Assembly: GCA_017940465.1 (NCBI GenBank)
Contig: JAGAYN010000051.1
Span: 1 to 64,000 of the forward strand
Origin: Bacteroidales bacterium
GTDB lineage: Bacteria > Bacteroidota > Bacteroidia > Bacteroidales > P3
Length of the DNA: 64,000 nt
Direction: 5' to 3'
The notes below the pieces were generated by a model that saw nothing but the letters and a program-made list of their open reading frames with translations, was not told the DNA's origin and made no database searches. A program made the position numbers and the translations under genes. How positions within the stretch are numbered: position 1 is the first letter of the stretch; each line of letters starts with the position of its first letter. This document shows, piece after piece, positions 25,680-34,521 of this stretch.

Positions 25680-27370
25680 CACAGGTGGAAATCGTCCTCG
25701 CCAACACCGGCGATCGCAAGCAGGTGCCGCAGGGCACACAGGTGGCCGCCCTCGCGGAAGAATACATGCACCAGCGCCAGCAAGAGAGCGACGGAAAAAA
25801 AGTGTGGCCCATACTGGGCGCACTGGTCAACAACAAGGTCGAGCCGCTGCAATACCGCGTCTACAATCCCAAGGTGATACGCCTCATCGACATCACTGAC
25901 CGGCAGGGCTTCCGCATGTACCGCAACTCGCTGTGCATGATGCTCTATACCGCCGTGCACGACTGCTACCCCAAAGCCGTGCTCTCCATCGACCACTCGC
26001 TCCAGAACGGTTTCTACTGCCGCATCGAGAGCGCCGTGGAAGACTTCACCCTCCCCTCGCAAATGGAGGTGTGCCAGACGGTGCGCGACCGCATGATCGC
26101 CCTGCAGGAGCAGGACATCCCCTTCGTCAGCAAGACCATGCTCCTCTCCGACGCCGTGGAACTGGTCCGCCCGCGCCACATGCCCAAGACACTCGACCTG
26201 CTCGAGAGCCTCAACCAGCTCTACATCGAGATGAACTTCCTCGGCGACACGGTGCACAAAATCAACGGCAAGCTGGCCCCCAGCACAGGCTGCATCACCA
26301 CGTGGGACTTCCGCCTCTACGAGGAGGGCTTCATCCTGCAGTGCGCCGACCCCGAGCATCCGGACAAGCTGTCGCTCTTCGCCGAGACCCCCAAGCTCTT
26401 CTCCATCTTCCGCGAGCACCACCATTGGGTGGACCTGCTGCAGACCCCCACGGTGAGCGACTACAACCGCATCGTGCACGACAAGGGCGGGCAGCACCTC
26501 ATCCTGCTGGCCGAGGCGCTGCACGAGAAGAAGTATGCCGAGATAGCGGAGCAGGTGTCGCAGAGCGGTGCCCGGATGGTGCTGCTGGCCGGCCCGTCGA
26601 GCAGCGGCAAGACCACCTCGTGCCGCCGCCTGAGCGTGCAACTCTCGGTGCTGGGCTACGACGTGAACCAGCTCTCGCTGGACGACTACTTCCTCGGCCG
26701 CACCCGCACTCCCAAGCTGCCCAACGGCGAGTATGACTTTGAATGCCTCGAGGCCCTCGACATCCCGCTCCTCAACGAACACCTCAACGCCCTATTCCGC
26801 GGCGAGGAGGTGAAGATACCCACCTACGACTTCAAGAAGGGCGAGCCCTACTACAGCGGCAAAACGCTGCAGCTCGGCCCCCGCAGCATCCTGGTGGTGG
26901 AAGGCATCCACGGCCTCAACCCCAAGCTGACGGCCGACATCGACGAGGGGCTGAAGTTCCGCGTCTACGTCTCCGCCCTCACCCAGCTGGCCATCGACGG
27001 ACAGAACATCATCCACGGCACCGACAACCGTCTGGTGCGCCGCATCGTGCGCGACAACAACTTCCGCGGCTGGGGCGCCCTGGAGACCCTCAAGCGGTGG
27101 CCTGAGGTGGTGCGCGGCGAGCGCAAGCATATCTTCCCCTACCAGGAGAATGCCAACGTGATGTTCAACTCGGCCCTGCTCTACGAACTCGGGGTGCTCA
27201 AGCGCTATGCCGAGCCACTGCTCAAGCAAGTGCCCGAAAACTGCGAGCAGTTCTCGATGGCCAAGCAATTGCTTGACTTCTCGGAGCTGATTACTCCCAT
27301 AGACGACAAGTTCATCCCCTACAACTCGATTATGCGCGAGTTTCTGGGGGGCAGTGCGTTCGACTATTGA
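25676..27370 (+). CDS. TGS-domain uridine kinase-like protein
   Basis: A 564-aa protein common in Bacteroidota. The N-terminus has a TGS/threonyl-tRNA-synthetase-like part (residues about 1-190). The C-terminal half is a P-loop phosphoribulokinase/uridine kinase domain with Walker A GPSSSGKTT (about residues 304-312), LSLDDYFLGR, TYDFKKGEPYYSG, LVVEGIHGLNP and RRIVRDNNFRGWGA. Nucleoside kinase activity is expected from the family; the reason for the TGS fusion is not known to me. The start ATG overlaps the aminopeptidase stop. A longer in-frame reading upstream is only the shadow of that gene. Confidence 0.88.
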   Translation: MTQVEIVLANTGDRKQVPQGTQVAALAEEYMHQRQQESDGKKVWPILGALVNNKVEPLQYRVYNPKVIRLIDITDRQGFRMYRNSLCMMLYTAVHDCYPKAVLSIDHSLQNGFYCRIESAVEDFTLPSQMEVCQTVRDRMIALQEQDIPFVSKTMLLSDAVELVRPRHMPKTLDLLESLNQLYIEMNFLGDTVHKINGKLAPSTGCITTWDFRLYEEGFILQCADPEHPDKLSLFAETPKLFSIFREHHHWVDLLQTPTVSDYNRIVHDKGGQHLILLAEALHEKKYAEIAEQVSQSGARMVLLAGPSSSGKTTSCRRLSVQLSVLGYDVNQLSLDDYFLGRTRTPKLPNGEYDFECLEALDIPLLNEHLNALFRGEEVKIPTYDFKKGEPYYSGKTLQLGPRSILVVEGIHGLNPKLTADIDEGLKFRVYVSALTQLAIDGQNIIHGTDNRLVRRIVRDNNFRGWGALETLKRWPEVVRGERKHIFPYQENANVMFNSALLYELGVLKRYAEPLLKQVPENCEQFSMAKQLLDFSELITPIDDKFIPYNSIMREFLGGSAFDY

Positions 27371-27386
27371 GACCGGCGGAGAACCG

Positions 27387-27872
27387 CTACGGGACCGCCT
27401 CCACGTCGGGGGCTGTCCCGTCCAGGACAATGGGGGCGCGGAGGTAGACACCTTCGCGCTCCTTCAGTTGTGCCCCTATGGCCGCCCGCATCTCGGGCTC
27501 GGGCAGGCCGTGGAGCTTCGGCCGCACATGGCGGCTGCGCAGGGCCCGCTCCACCAGGGCGTCGACCGTCATCTGCAGATAGACGGCGGTGCCGTGCTGC
27601 AGGATGAAGTCCATGTTGCCGCTGTGGCAGGGGGTGCCGCCGCCGGTGGAGACGACGACGTTCTCCAGTTCCGCCGTCGAATGCAGCATCTGCGTCTCCA
27701 GCATGCGGAAGGCCTCCTCGCCGAACACCTCGAAGAAGCGCGGCACGGTGTAGTGGTAGCGTTCCTCGAAGGCTTGGTCCAGGTCCAGGAAGTCCATGCC
27801 GCGCGCCTCGGCCAGCCGTGGGCCGAAGGTGCTCTTGCCGCTGTACATGTAGCCTACCAGGTAGTATTTCAT
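27387..27872 (-). CDS. aroK: Shikimate kinase
   Basis: A 161-aa kinase that phosphorylates shikimate in aromatic amino acid synthesis. It shows the P-loop GYMYSGKSTFGPRLAEA, the substrate-binding FLDLDQAFEERY, the FFEVFGEEAFRMLE stretch, VVSTGGGTPCHSGN and the lid region RPKLHG. The ATG overlaps the recN stop by 4 nt, so it is co-translated with recN. It serves the same pathway as the DAHP synthase at 5.1 kb but is not linked to it. Confidence 0.95.
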   Translation of the reverse strand: MKYYLVGYMYSGKSTFGPRLAEARGMDFLDLDQAFEERYHYTVPRFFEVFGEEAFRMLETQMLHSTAELENVVVSTGGGTPCHSGNMDFILQHGTAVYLQMTVDALVERALRSRHVRPKLHGLPEPEMRAAIGAQLKEREGVYLRAPIVLDGTAPDVEAVP

Positions 27873-29530
27873 GGCTGCATCAGTTCTTTTGCCGTCTGGA
27901 GGGCGGCGGGGGTCGGGGGGTCGCTGCTGAGCATGACGGCCACCTCGGTGAGGCGCTCCTTGCCAGTGAGTCCACGTATGCGCGAGACGGTACGCTGCCC
28001 GCTGTCTTCCAACTGTTTGTACACCTTCAGGTGCTGGCCCGCCTTGGCGGCGATCTGCGGCAGGTGGGTGATGGCCACCACCTGCATCCGCTCCGCCATG
28101 CGGCACATGATGCGCCCCACGGCCACCGAGATGTCGCCGCTGACGCCGGTGTCTATCTCGTCGAAGATGATGGTGGGCAGGAGGGAATGGCTCGTAAGCA
28201 TGCTCTTCACCGCCAGCATGAGGCGCGAGAGTTCGCCGCCGCTGGCCACCTTGGCCAGGTCGCGCAGGTCGCCGCCGCGGTTGGCGTTGAAGAGGAAGGC
28301 TGCCGCGTCGTGTCCTGTGGGGCCGTAGGTGGGGGTGGGCTCCAGGCGCACCTCGAAGCGGGCCTCGGGCATGCCCAGCTCGTGCAGCGTGGGCAGTATG
28401 TTCTTCTCCAGCAGACGGGCGGCCTTCGTGCGGGCCGTGGTCAGCCGGTCGGCCTCCTTCTGCAGGGCGGAGAAGGCTTGGTCCACCTGCTCCATCAAGG
28501 CCTGTATGCGTTCGTCCAGGGTGCTGATACCCTGCAGCCTGGCGTCCAGTTCCTCCCGCAGGGCGACGAGGTCGGCCACGGTGTCCACGCCGTGCTTCTT
28601 CTGCAGGCGGTAGAGCAGCGCCAGACGCTCGTCCACCGCCTGCTGGCGTTCGGGGCTGTAGGTGACGCCGTCGGCCGCCGACCGCAGCTCGTTGCCGATG
28701 TCGTCCAGCTCTATCAGGCTCGATTCCAGCCGTTTGAGCAGTTCCTCTGCCTGGGGGTGGTAGGGGGCCACGTGAGCGAGGGCCGACTTGGCGCCGCGCA
28801 ACCGTGCCAGCACCGACTGCTCGGTCTCGTCGTCCACCGCGCGGGCCGCCGTGGCCAGGCCCTCGCGCACTGCCTCGGCATGGGAGAGCAGTTGCGACTC
28901 CTGCTCCAGCGACTCCTGCTCGTCGGCGTGGAGCTGCGCCTCCTGCAGCTCGTTGAACTGGAACTGCAGGTAGTCCTGCTCCTTGCGGTTCTGCGCCTCG
29001 GCGGCGGTGAGTTCCTCCAGTTCGCGCTTGAGGCGCGAGTAGTGGCGGTAGGCGTCGGCATAGCGGTCGCGTTCCTTGCCGCCGCCGATGGTGTCGAGCA
29101 GCGAGAGGCGGAAGTGGCTGTCGGCCAGGGTGAGGGTCTGGTGCTGCGAGTGGATGTCTATAATCCTCGCGCCGAGGGCCTTGAGGAAGGGGAGCTGGAC
29201 GGGGGTGTCGTTGGCGAAGGCGCGGCTCTTGGCCGAGGGGAGTATCTCGCGGCGGAGGATGAGGGTGTCGTCGTAGTCCACGTCGGCCTCGTCGAAGAGG
29301 GGTTGCAGGGCGAGGCCGGCAATGTCGAACCGCGCCTCCACGACGCATTTCTTCCCCTTGTCGGCCAGCACTGCGGCGTCGGCCCGCTGGCCGAGCAGCA
29401 GTCCCAGCGCCCCCAGGAGGATGCTCTTTCCCGCCCCGGTCTCGCCGGTAATGGCCACAAAGCCCGGCCCGAAGGCGATGTCGCTCTCGCGTATGAGGGC
29501 GTAGTTCTCTATGTGTAGGTGTGTCAGCAT
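27869..29530 (-). CDS. recN: DNA repair protein RecN
   Basis: A 553-aa SMC-like ATPase of recombinational double-strand-break repair. It has the N-terminal MLTHLHIENYALI and Walker A GETGAGKSILLGAL, IIDIHSQHQTL, a long coiled-coil middle (about residues 150-370), and the C-terminal signature LAKVASGGELSRLMLAVK with Walker B TIIFDEIDTGVSGD. The length is normal. First gene of recN-aroK. The region just upstream (29531-29632) holds REP palindromes and the 3' end of a RAYT gene on the same strand. Confidence 0.97.
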   Translation of the reverse strand: MLTHLHIENYALIRESDIAFGPGFVAITGETGAGKSILLGALGLLLGQRADAAVLADKGKKCVVEARFDIAGLALQPLFDEADVDYDDTLILRREILPSAKSRAFANDTPVQLPFLKALGARIIDIHSQHQTLTLADSHFRLSLLDTIGGGKERDRYADAYRHYSRLKRELEELTAAEAQNRKEQDYLQFQFNELQEAQLHADEQESLEQESQLLSHAEAVREGLATAARAVDDETEQSVLARLRGAKSALAHVAPYHPQAEELLKRLESSLIELDDIGNELRSAADGVTYSPERQQAVDERLALLYRLQKKHGVDTVADLVALREELDARLQGISTLDERIQALMEQVDQAFSALQKEADRLTTARTKAARLLEKNILPTLHELGMPEARFEVRLEPTPTYGPTGHDAAAFLFNANRGGDLRDLAKVASGGELSRLMLAVKSMLTSHSLLPTIIFDEIDTGVSGDISVAVGRIMCRMAERMQVVAITHLPQIAAKAGQHLKVYKQLEDSGQRTVSRIRGLTGKERLTEVAVMLSSDPPTPAALQTAKELMQP

Positions 29531-29548
29531 AAGTGCCTGTGTTTGTTT

Positions 29549-29626
29549 GCCCCGTAGGGGCTTGAGTCCTTAGCCGTGGGCAACGCCCACGGAACATGGC
29601 GTTGTTCTTTTGCGCCCCGTAGGGGC
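29549..29626. repeat. REP palindromes, left of RAYT 1
   Basis: GCCCCGTAGGGGC at 29549-29561 and again at 29614-29626 flank CCGTGGGC-AAC-GCCCACGG (29574-29592). All are short near-perfect palindromes; the first type carries GTAG at its apex. The same type recurs on the other side of the transposase gene. Confidence 0.8.
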
Positions 29627-29632
29627 ATAAGT

Positions 29633-30079
29633 CTACAAATACCGTTCATCATATTCTATCCCGTTGGCCTCCAGAAAACTTCTATACTCTTCCATGAAAC
29701 TCTTCTTCCTGTGATGCACTTCTTGTGTGGATATATAGTTTATCGTCTTCTCCTTCATCGAGTGGCTCACCGAGAAGGCTCCATAGCCTTCCTGCCACGC
29801 AAAACTGCGATACCGCCCGTCAATACCCTTTATCCACTTGCTGCTGCCTTTCTTGACATTCATCATAAAGTCGGCAATCGACATGGTGCGAGGCAAGGCG
29901 ACCAGCATGTGGATGTGGTCCGGCATGCCGCCCACAATTATCGGGACACCGCCCAGTATACGCACCTCGCCGGCCATGTAGTCGAAAACACGGGGAAGAT
30001 GGTCGCGGGCGATGGTTATGCCGGACGATTTCACATGGAAAGTTATATGCACGTATATTTGTACAAAACTATTCGACAT
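29633..30079 (-). CDS. REP-associated tyrosine transposase (RAYT 1, Y1/HUH family)
   Basis: A 148-aa single-strand transposase of the TnpA-REP/IS200-like Y1 family. It has the HUH motif DHIHML (about residues 54-59), SFAWQEGYGAFSVS, and the putative catalytic tyrosine in INYISTQEVHHRK. It ends FLEANGIEYDERYL, typical of this family in Bacteroidota. It is enclosed by GCCCCGTAGGGGC-type palindromes rather than by insertion-sequence ends, which is the RAYT arrangement: the protein is domesticated and acts on REP sequences. It lies between recN and sufS on the same strand. Confidence 0.9.
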   Translation of the reverse strand: MSNSFVQIYVHITFHVKSSGITIARDHLPRVFDYMAGEVRILGGVPIIVGGMPDHIHMLVALPRTMSIADFMMNVKKGSSKWIKGIDGRYRSFAWQEGYGAFSVSHSMKEKTINYISTQEVHHRKKSFMEEYRSFLEANGIEYDERYL

Positions 30080-30093
30080 GGTGTTTCATTCTT

Positions 30094-30241
30094 GTGCCCC
30101 TACGGGGCGGTGTGGGTTTGTTATTCTTTTACAGGGGCGGTGCCCCTGCCTATGGGCTTGGGCCCCTACGGGGCGTGATTGGTTCTTCTCTCTCTTCTCA
30201 GGGGCGGTGCCCCTGCCTATGGACTTGGGCCCCTACGGGGC
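30094..30241. repeat. REP cluster, right of RAYT 1
   Basis: GCCCCTACGGGGC palindromes at about 30096, 30162 and 30229 alternate with AGGGGCGGTGCCCCT at 30133 and 30200. The last two pairs form a 67-bp tandem unit (BIME-like). The cluster ends 16 nt before the sufS stop codon. Confidence 0.8.
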
Positions 30242-30256
30242 GCTTTGCCCGGCCTG

Positions 30257-31462
30257 TCACATCAACATTGCAGAGACTTTTTCAAGGGCAGTGGCGAAGG
30301 TGTCCACTTCGGCGGGGGTGTTGTAGAGGGCGAAGCTGGCGCGGACGGTGCCGGGGATGCCGTAGCGGTCCATGACGGGCTGGGTGCAGTGGTGGCCGGT
30401 GCGGACGGCGATGCCGAGCTGGTCCAACAGGGTACCGACATCGTAGGGGTGCGCGTCGCCGATGAGGAAGGAGAGGACGGAGGTCTTCTGCGGGGCGGTG
30501 CCGAAGAGGCGTATGCCGGGCAACTGGAGGAGGGCGTCGGTGGCGTGGCGCAGGAGGGCCTCCTCGTGGGCGGCGATGGCATCGAGGCCCACCTCCTGCA
30601 TGAAGGCGATGGCTTCGCCAAGCCCTATCACGTCGCCCACCGAGGGGGTGCCGGCCTCGAACTTGAAGGGGAGCTGGTTGTAGGTGGTGCGCTCGAAGGT
30701 GACCTCGCTGATCATCTCCCCCCCACCCTGATAGGGGGGCATCTGGTCCAGCAGTTCCTCGCGGCCGTACATGACGCCGACGCCCATCGGGGCGTACATC
30801 TTGTGGCCCGAGAAGCAGTAGAAGTCGCAACCGAGGGCCTGCACGTCGACCGCGAGGTGGGAGATGGCCTGGGCCCCGTCCACCAGCACGGGCACGCCGT
30901 GGGCGTGGGCGATGTCCACCATCTGCCGCACGGGGTTCACCGTGCCGAGGGTGTTCGACACATGGTTCACCGCCACCAGTCGGGTTTTATCAGAGAAGAG
31001 GTGCCCGTAAGCCTCCAGGTCCAGCACGCCGCTGTCGCTGAAGGGTATGGGGCGCAGCCGCGCGCCGGCCAGCTGCCAGGGGACGATGTTGGAATGGTGC
31101 TCCATGCCGGAGACTATCACCTCGTCGCCGTCGCCCGAGAAGTAGCGCCGGGCAAACGAGCTGGCCACCAGGTTGATGCCCTCGGTGGTGCCGCGGGTGA
31201 AGACGATTTCGTGGCTGTGGCGCGCGCCGATGAGCTGCTGCACCTGCCGGCGGACGGCCTCGTAGCGCTCGGTGGCCACGGCGGCCAGGTGGTGGGCTCC
31301 GCGGTGGATATTGGCGTTCAAGGTCTTATAGTAGCCGCTGACCGCCTCGATGACGCGCAGGGGCTTCTGCGTGGTGGCTGCGTTGTCGAGGTAGACGAGC
31401 GGCCGCCCGTGGACCTTCTCGTCCAAGATGGGGAATTGGTTCCGGATATGTTCTATCTCCAT
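30257..31462 (-). CDS. sufS: Cysteine desulfurase, SufS type
   Basis: A 401-aa PLP enzyme that takes sulfur from cysteine for Fe-S cluster assembly. It has YLDNAATTQKP, NIHRGAHHLA, FTRGTTEGINLVA, SGMEHHSNIVPWQ, the PLP lysine in FSGHKMYAPMG and the catalytic cysteine in VRTGHHCTQPVMD (about residue 359). This is the class II (SufS) arrangement. The sufBCD genes are not adjacent. Both flanks are occupied by RAYT genes and REPs, so the gene sits between two transposase modules. Confidence 0.95.
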   Translation of the reverse strand: MEIEHIRNQFPILDEKVHGRPLVYLDNAATTQKPLRVIEAVSGYYKTLNANIHRGAHHLAAVATERYEAVRRQVQQLIGARHSHEIVFTRGTTEGINLVASSFARRYFSGDGDEVIVSGMEHHSNIVPWQLAGARLRPIPFSDSGVLDLEAYGHLFSDKTRLVAVNHVSNTLGTVNPVRQMVDIAHAHGVPVLVDGAQAISHLAVDVQALGCDFYCFSGHKMYAPMGVGVMYGREELLDQMPPYQGGGEMISEVTFERTTYNQLPFKFEAGTPSVGDVIGLGEAIAFMQEVGLDAIAAHEEALLRHATDALLQLPGIRLFGTAPQKTSVLSFLIGDAHPYDVGTLLDQLGIAVRTGHHCTQPVMDRYGIPGTVRASFALYNTPAEVDTFATALEKVSAMLM

Positions 31463-31558
31463 AATACGTTGAGATGTTGATGCGTCGGTATGCTGACAGG
31501 TTGGTGTATTGAGTGGTTCATCGGTTTGTTTTCTTGGTTTCTGGCTCCGGAAACTGCA

Positions 31559-31656
31559 GCCCGCGGAGCGGGCGCAGGACTACAGGCAGGGGTGGAGCGC
31601 AGCGCAACCCCTGCACCAGCGCGAAACTATCCGGCGGAACCCCCGGAGGGGGTGGC
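31559..31656 (+). repeat. REP block, left flank of RAYT 2
   Basis: GCCCGCGGAGCGGGC, the spacer GCAGGACTACAGGC, then AGGGGTGGAGCGCAGCGCAACCCCT with complementary ends. Bases 31559-31615 are the inverse of 32159-32215 on the far side of the transposase. A further palindrome, CCCCCGGAGGGGG (31640-31652), lies inside the transposase 3' end. GGAG sits at the hairpin apices. Confidence 0.8.
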
Positions 31657-32100
31657 TGGAGAGAGGTACTTCTCGTCATAGGGGATGCGGTAAGCATCAA
31701 AAAACATCATACACTCTTCCTTGAAGGTGTGTCTGCGGTGGTGTTCCTCCTGGTTGCGTATGTAGTTGACCACCTTGGGCATAGTACTGGGACTGACCGA
31801 GAATGCCCCATATCCCTCCTGCCAGGAAAAGTGGGTGTAGCCCAAATCCTTCAGCCAACGGCTCGACTTGGACTTGAGCACCCTGGCAAAATCGGACATG
31901 GATTTAGTCGGGGGGAGTGAAAACAGCGCGTGGACATGGGTACCCGTGCCGCCAATTTCCACAGGCATGCCACCCTCGCTGCGGACGATGCCGCCGATGT
32001 AGGAGAAGAGGCGGGCGGTGTCGGCAGCGGCGATGGGTTGGGTTCCGCTTTTGATGTGGAATACCATGTGTACGTCGATTTTCACATACGAGTTAGGCAT
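31627..32100 (-). CDS. REP-associated tyrosine transposase (RAYT 2)
   Basis: A 157-aa Y1/HUH transposase homologous to RAYT 1. It begins MPNSYVKIDVHMVFHIKSG and has THVHALFSLPPT (HUH motif with Thr instead of Asp), FSWQEGYGAFSVS, and the catalytic tyrosine region VVNYIRNQEEHHRR, ending YRIPYDEKYL plus a short Ser/Pro/Gly tail. The tail (SPATPSGGSAG) is encoded by the REP palindrome at 31640, so the REP has supplied the stop. I chose the ATG at 32100 because it aligns with the MSNSF start of RAYT 1; an in-frame ATG seven codons upstream exists. Confidence 0.88.
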   Translation of the reverse strand: MPNSYVKIDVHMVFHIKSGTQPIAAADTARLFSYIGGIVRSEGGMPVEIGGTGTHVHALFSLPPTKSMSDFARVLKSKSSRWLKDLGYTHFSWQEGYGAFSVSPSTMPKVVNYIRNQEEHHRRHTFKEECMMFFDAYRIPYDEKYLSPATPSGGSAG

Positions 32101-32123
32101 TGTAAGTTTTGTTTTTTCCATTC

Positions 32124-32215
32124 ACCCCGTTGGGGTTCATTGGGTTTGTTTCCGTTGTTGCAGGGGTTTCGCTGCGCTTCACCCCTGCCTGTAGTCCTAC
32201 GCCCGCTTCGCGGGC
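32124..32215 (-). repeat. REP block, right flank of RAYT 2
   Basis: CACCCCGTTGGGGT (32124-32137), CAGGGGTTTCGCTGCGCTT with matching CACCCCTG (32161-32187), and GCCCGCTTCGCGGGC (32201-32215). Bases 32159-32215 are the inverted counterpart of 31559-31615. The outermost palindrome lies inside the dedA coding end. Confidence 0.8.
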
Positions 32216-32976
32216 TTCCTTCCATCCCTGCCTTTCTTTATATAGTGCCGCGCGACGAGGAAGGCTATGGCGGCGGCGAGGAGGACGATGATGACGATGC
32301 TCAGCTGGCGGCTGTATTTCTCGATGACGGTGGGGTCGGCGGCTTTGTAGGCCAGCCAGCCGAAGAGGGCCAGGATGAGGTTCCAGGCCAGGGCGCCCAG
32401 GGTGGTGAAGAAGCAGAAGGAGCCGAGGTGCATCCTGGAAAGGCCGGCGGGAATGGAGATGAGCTGGCGGATGACGGGGATGAAGCGGCCGACGAGGGTG
32501 GAGACCTTGCCGTGGTCGTTGAAGTAGGTCTCGGCGCGTTGCATTTTCTCCTCGGAGAGTTGCAGCATGCGGCCCACCTTGGAGCGCGCGAAGGCGTAGA
32601 CGATGGGGCGGCCGAGCCACATGGAGAGGAAGTAGTTGATGAGGGCGCCGAGCAGTGCTCCGGCGGTGCCGAAGAGGACCACCATCCACACGTTCATCCC
32701 CCCTTTGCTTTCGGGGTTGCAGGCCACGTAGACGGCCGGCGGGATGACCACCTCGGAGGGGAAGGGGATGAAGGAACTCTCGACGGTCATCAGTCCGGCC
32801 ACGGCCCAGTAGTTCATGTGGGCGTCGTACCAGTGGAGCAGGTCGGCCACGAAGCCGGTGCCGGCGGAGTCGCCGCGCACCGCCTCGGCGATGTTCACAG
32901 GTTCCTGGGCCGCCACAGGGCGGCTTGCGGCGAGGGCTGCCAAGAGCAGCAAGGGGAGCATTTTGAGTGTCTTCAT
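32197..32976 (-). CDS. DedA family membrane protein
   Basis: A 259-aa inner-membrane protein of the DedA/SNARE-associated superfamily, whose members act in membrane homeostasis (undecaprenyl phosphate or phospholipid flipping in studied cases). It has an extra N-terminal signal-like segment (MKTLKMLPLLLLAALAASRP), then ESSFIPFPSEVVIPPAVY, several membrane helices and the conserved GRFIPVIRQLISIPAGLSRM loop. The last seven residues (RKPAKRA) and the stop are encoded by a REP palindrome, so the original C-terminus has been replaced or extended. A typical member has about 200-220 residues; the difference is the N-terminal extension. Confidence 0.9.
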   Translation of the reverse strand: MKTLKMLPLLLLAALAASRPVAAQEPVNIAEAVRGDSAGTGFVADLLHWYDAHMNYWAVAGLMTVESSFIPFPSEVVIPPAVYVACNPESKGGMNVWMVVLFGTAGALLGALINYFLSMWLGRPIVYAFARSKVGRMLQLSEEKMQRAETYFNDHGKVSTLVGRFIPVIRQLISIPAGLSRMHLGSFCFFTTLGALAWNLILALFGWLAYKAADPTVIEKYSRQLSIVIIVLLAAAIAFLVARHYIKKGRDGRKPAKRA

Positions 32977-33006
32977 ATTGTTAATTTAACATAAGTTTCT
33001 ATTCAT

Positions 33007-33085
33007 TGGTCCATATCCATTCATATCGGTTCTCAGTCGAAGTAAATACCTAGGGGATACATAGAGGATACCTAGTGGGTGCCCC
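33007..33085 (-). repeat. Dispersed 11-bp-period element, copy B
   Basis: Read on the minus strand: GGTATCCTCTA, TGTATCCCCTA, GGTATTTACTT, CGACTGAGAAC, CGATATGAATG, GATATGGACCA. It starts 6 nt after the stop of the TPR gene, in the gap before dedA, and is homologous to copies A and C. Confidence 0.8.
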
Positions 33086-33090
33086 TGGGA

Positions 33091-34515
33091 TCAGAGGTCG
33101 AGCGGGGGGTCCGGCCGGGGGATCAGCGGGCCGAGGAGGGGGTGTTGCCCGAGCTGTGGGCAGATGCTGTCCAGGAGTTCCGGCTGGACGTCGGGCAGCA
33201 TCTTGCGGGCCTTGTTGTAGCGGTTGGTGTAGAAGTAGGCGGCGGCGAGGTAGGTGCTGTAGAAGTTGTCGTGGGGGTAGAGCGCCAGCGACTCCTCGCC
33301 GAATTCAATCAGGATGTCGTACACCTGGTGGTGGTAGAGGAAGAGGGTATAGTCCTGGCACTGCGGCTCGGTGCAGTTGCCTGCGATGAGCATGCGTTCA
33401 TAGCACTCGGACGCCTTGTCGAAGTAGCCGGCCACATCGTACACCAGCGCCACGCCGTGGAAGACCTCGGAATTGCCCTCGTCTTCGTGCTGTGCGGAGA
33501 GGGCGTCCTCCAGGTTGAGTGCCTTGCGGGCCGCTGCCAGTGCCGCCGGCATGTCGTTGGTGTTCATGTAGCAGACGGCCATGGATGCGAAGGATTCGGC
33601 GTCGGTGGGGTTGGAGTCGATGGCCTTGCGGAGGTAGGCCAGGGCGGAGAGGAAGTTGCCGGCATGGGCGTAGATGCTGCCGACGGTGCGGTATACATCG
33701 TCGCGGCGGTCGGTGTGTTCGAGCACACGGAGCATGGTCCCCACGGCCTGGCCGAGGTCGCCGCGGTTGTGGTAGATCTGTGAGAGCCTGACGTAGGCAT
33801 CGACGAAGCCGTTGTCTATGGCGATGGCGAACTGGAGGGCGTCGATGGCCTTGTCGTCCTGCCCTAGGGCGAGGAGGACGCATGCGAGGGTATACCAGGC
33901 ATACTTGTTGTAGGGGTCGCGCTGGGTGATGTCCTGGAGGGTCTTCATGGCCTGGTCGGTGCAGTGGGCCTGGAAGCAGGTGTCGTAATAATTGAAGAGA
34001 GTCACCTCGTCGGCGGGTTCTTCGGAGAGGGCGGCTTCGTAGTAGGCGATGGCCTTGGGGAGGTCGCCGAGCTTGTAGTATTCCTCTGCGATGTTGCCGT
34101 ATATCCGTCCGGGCATCCAGCCGTCGGTGAGGGCCTCCTCGTAGTAGGCGATGGCCTTCTGCGAGTCGCCCTTGGCGCCGTAGGCCACGCCGAGGGTGTA
34201 GGCGATGTCGGTGTTGTCGGGTTCCTCCTTGCGGAGCTTGAGCAGCATGTCGACGGCGGGGTCGAACTGCTGGTGGGCTATCATCTGGTGTGCCCGGCGG
34301 ATGCGCACCTCGGTGCTGTCGGGGTAGAGATATTCGGCATAGCCTACCGCCCTGTCGAGCGGCTGTTGGTCGTTCACCTCGAGGTAGTAGTCGATGATAA
34401 TCTCCAGTTCGTCGACGTCGAAGAACTGCTGCTGGCCTTTGAGGACCGTCCGTTCAAAGTCGAGTACGAGGTCGCGCACCTCCTTGTCATAATCCTTGAA
34501 TCTGTCTTTTTTCAT
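33091..34515 (-). CDS. Tetratricopeptide repeat protein
   Basis: A 474-aa protein without signal peptide or membrane segment, built largely of TPR units. Examples are DIAYTLGVAYGAKGDSQKAIAYYEEAL, RIYGNIAEEYYKLGDLPKAIAYYEAAL, YAWYTLACVLLALGQDDKAIDALQFAI and ESFASMAVCYMNTNDMPAALAAARKAL. It probably serves as a cytoplasmic scaffold. It begins 6 nt after the sprA stop on the same strand, so it belongs to the sprA transcription unit, but no T9SS role is known to me. The N-terminal about 90 residues are not clearly TPR. Confidence 0.88.
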   Translation of the reverse strand: MKKDRFKDYDKEVRDLVLDFERTVLKGQQQFFDVDELEIIIDYYLEVNDQQPLDRAVGYAEYLYPDSTEVRIRRAHQMIAHQQFDPAVDMLLKLRKEEPDNTDIAYTLGVAYGAKGDSQKAIAYYEEALTDGWMPGRIYGNIAEEYYKLGDLPKAIAYYEAALSEEPADEVTLFNYYDTCFQAHCTDQAMKTLQDITQRDPYNKYAWYTLACVLLALGQDDKAIDALQFAIAIDNGFVDAYVRLSQIYHNRGDLGQAVGTMLRVLEHTDRRDDVYRTVGSIYAHAGNFLSALAYLRKAIDSNPTDAESFASMAVCYMNTNDMPAALAAARKALNLEDALSAQHEDEGNSEVFHGVALVYDVAGYFDKASECYERMLIAGNCTEPQCQDYTLFLYHHQVYDILIEFGEESLALYPHDNFYSTYLAAAYFYTNRYNKARKMLPDVQPELLDSICPQLGQHPLLGPLIPRPDPPLDL

Positions 34516-34521
34516 GCGTGT

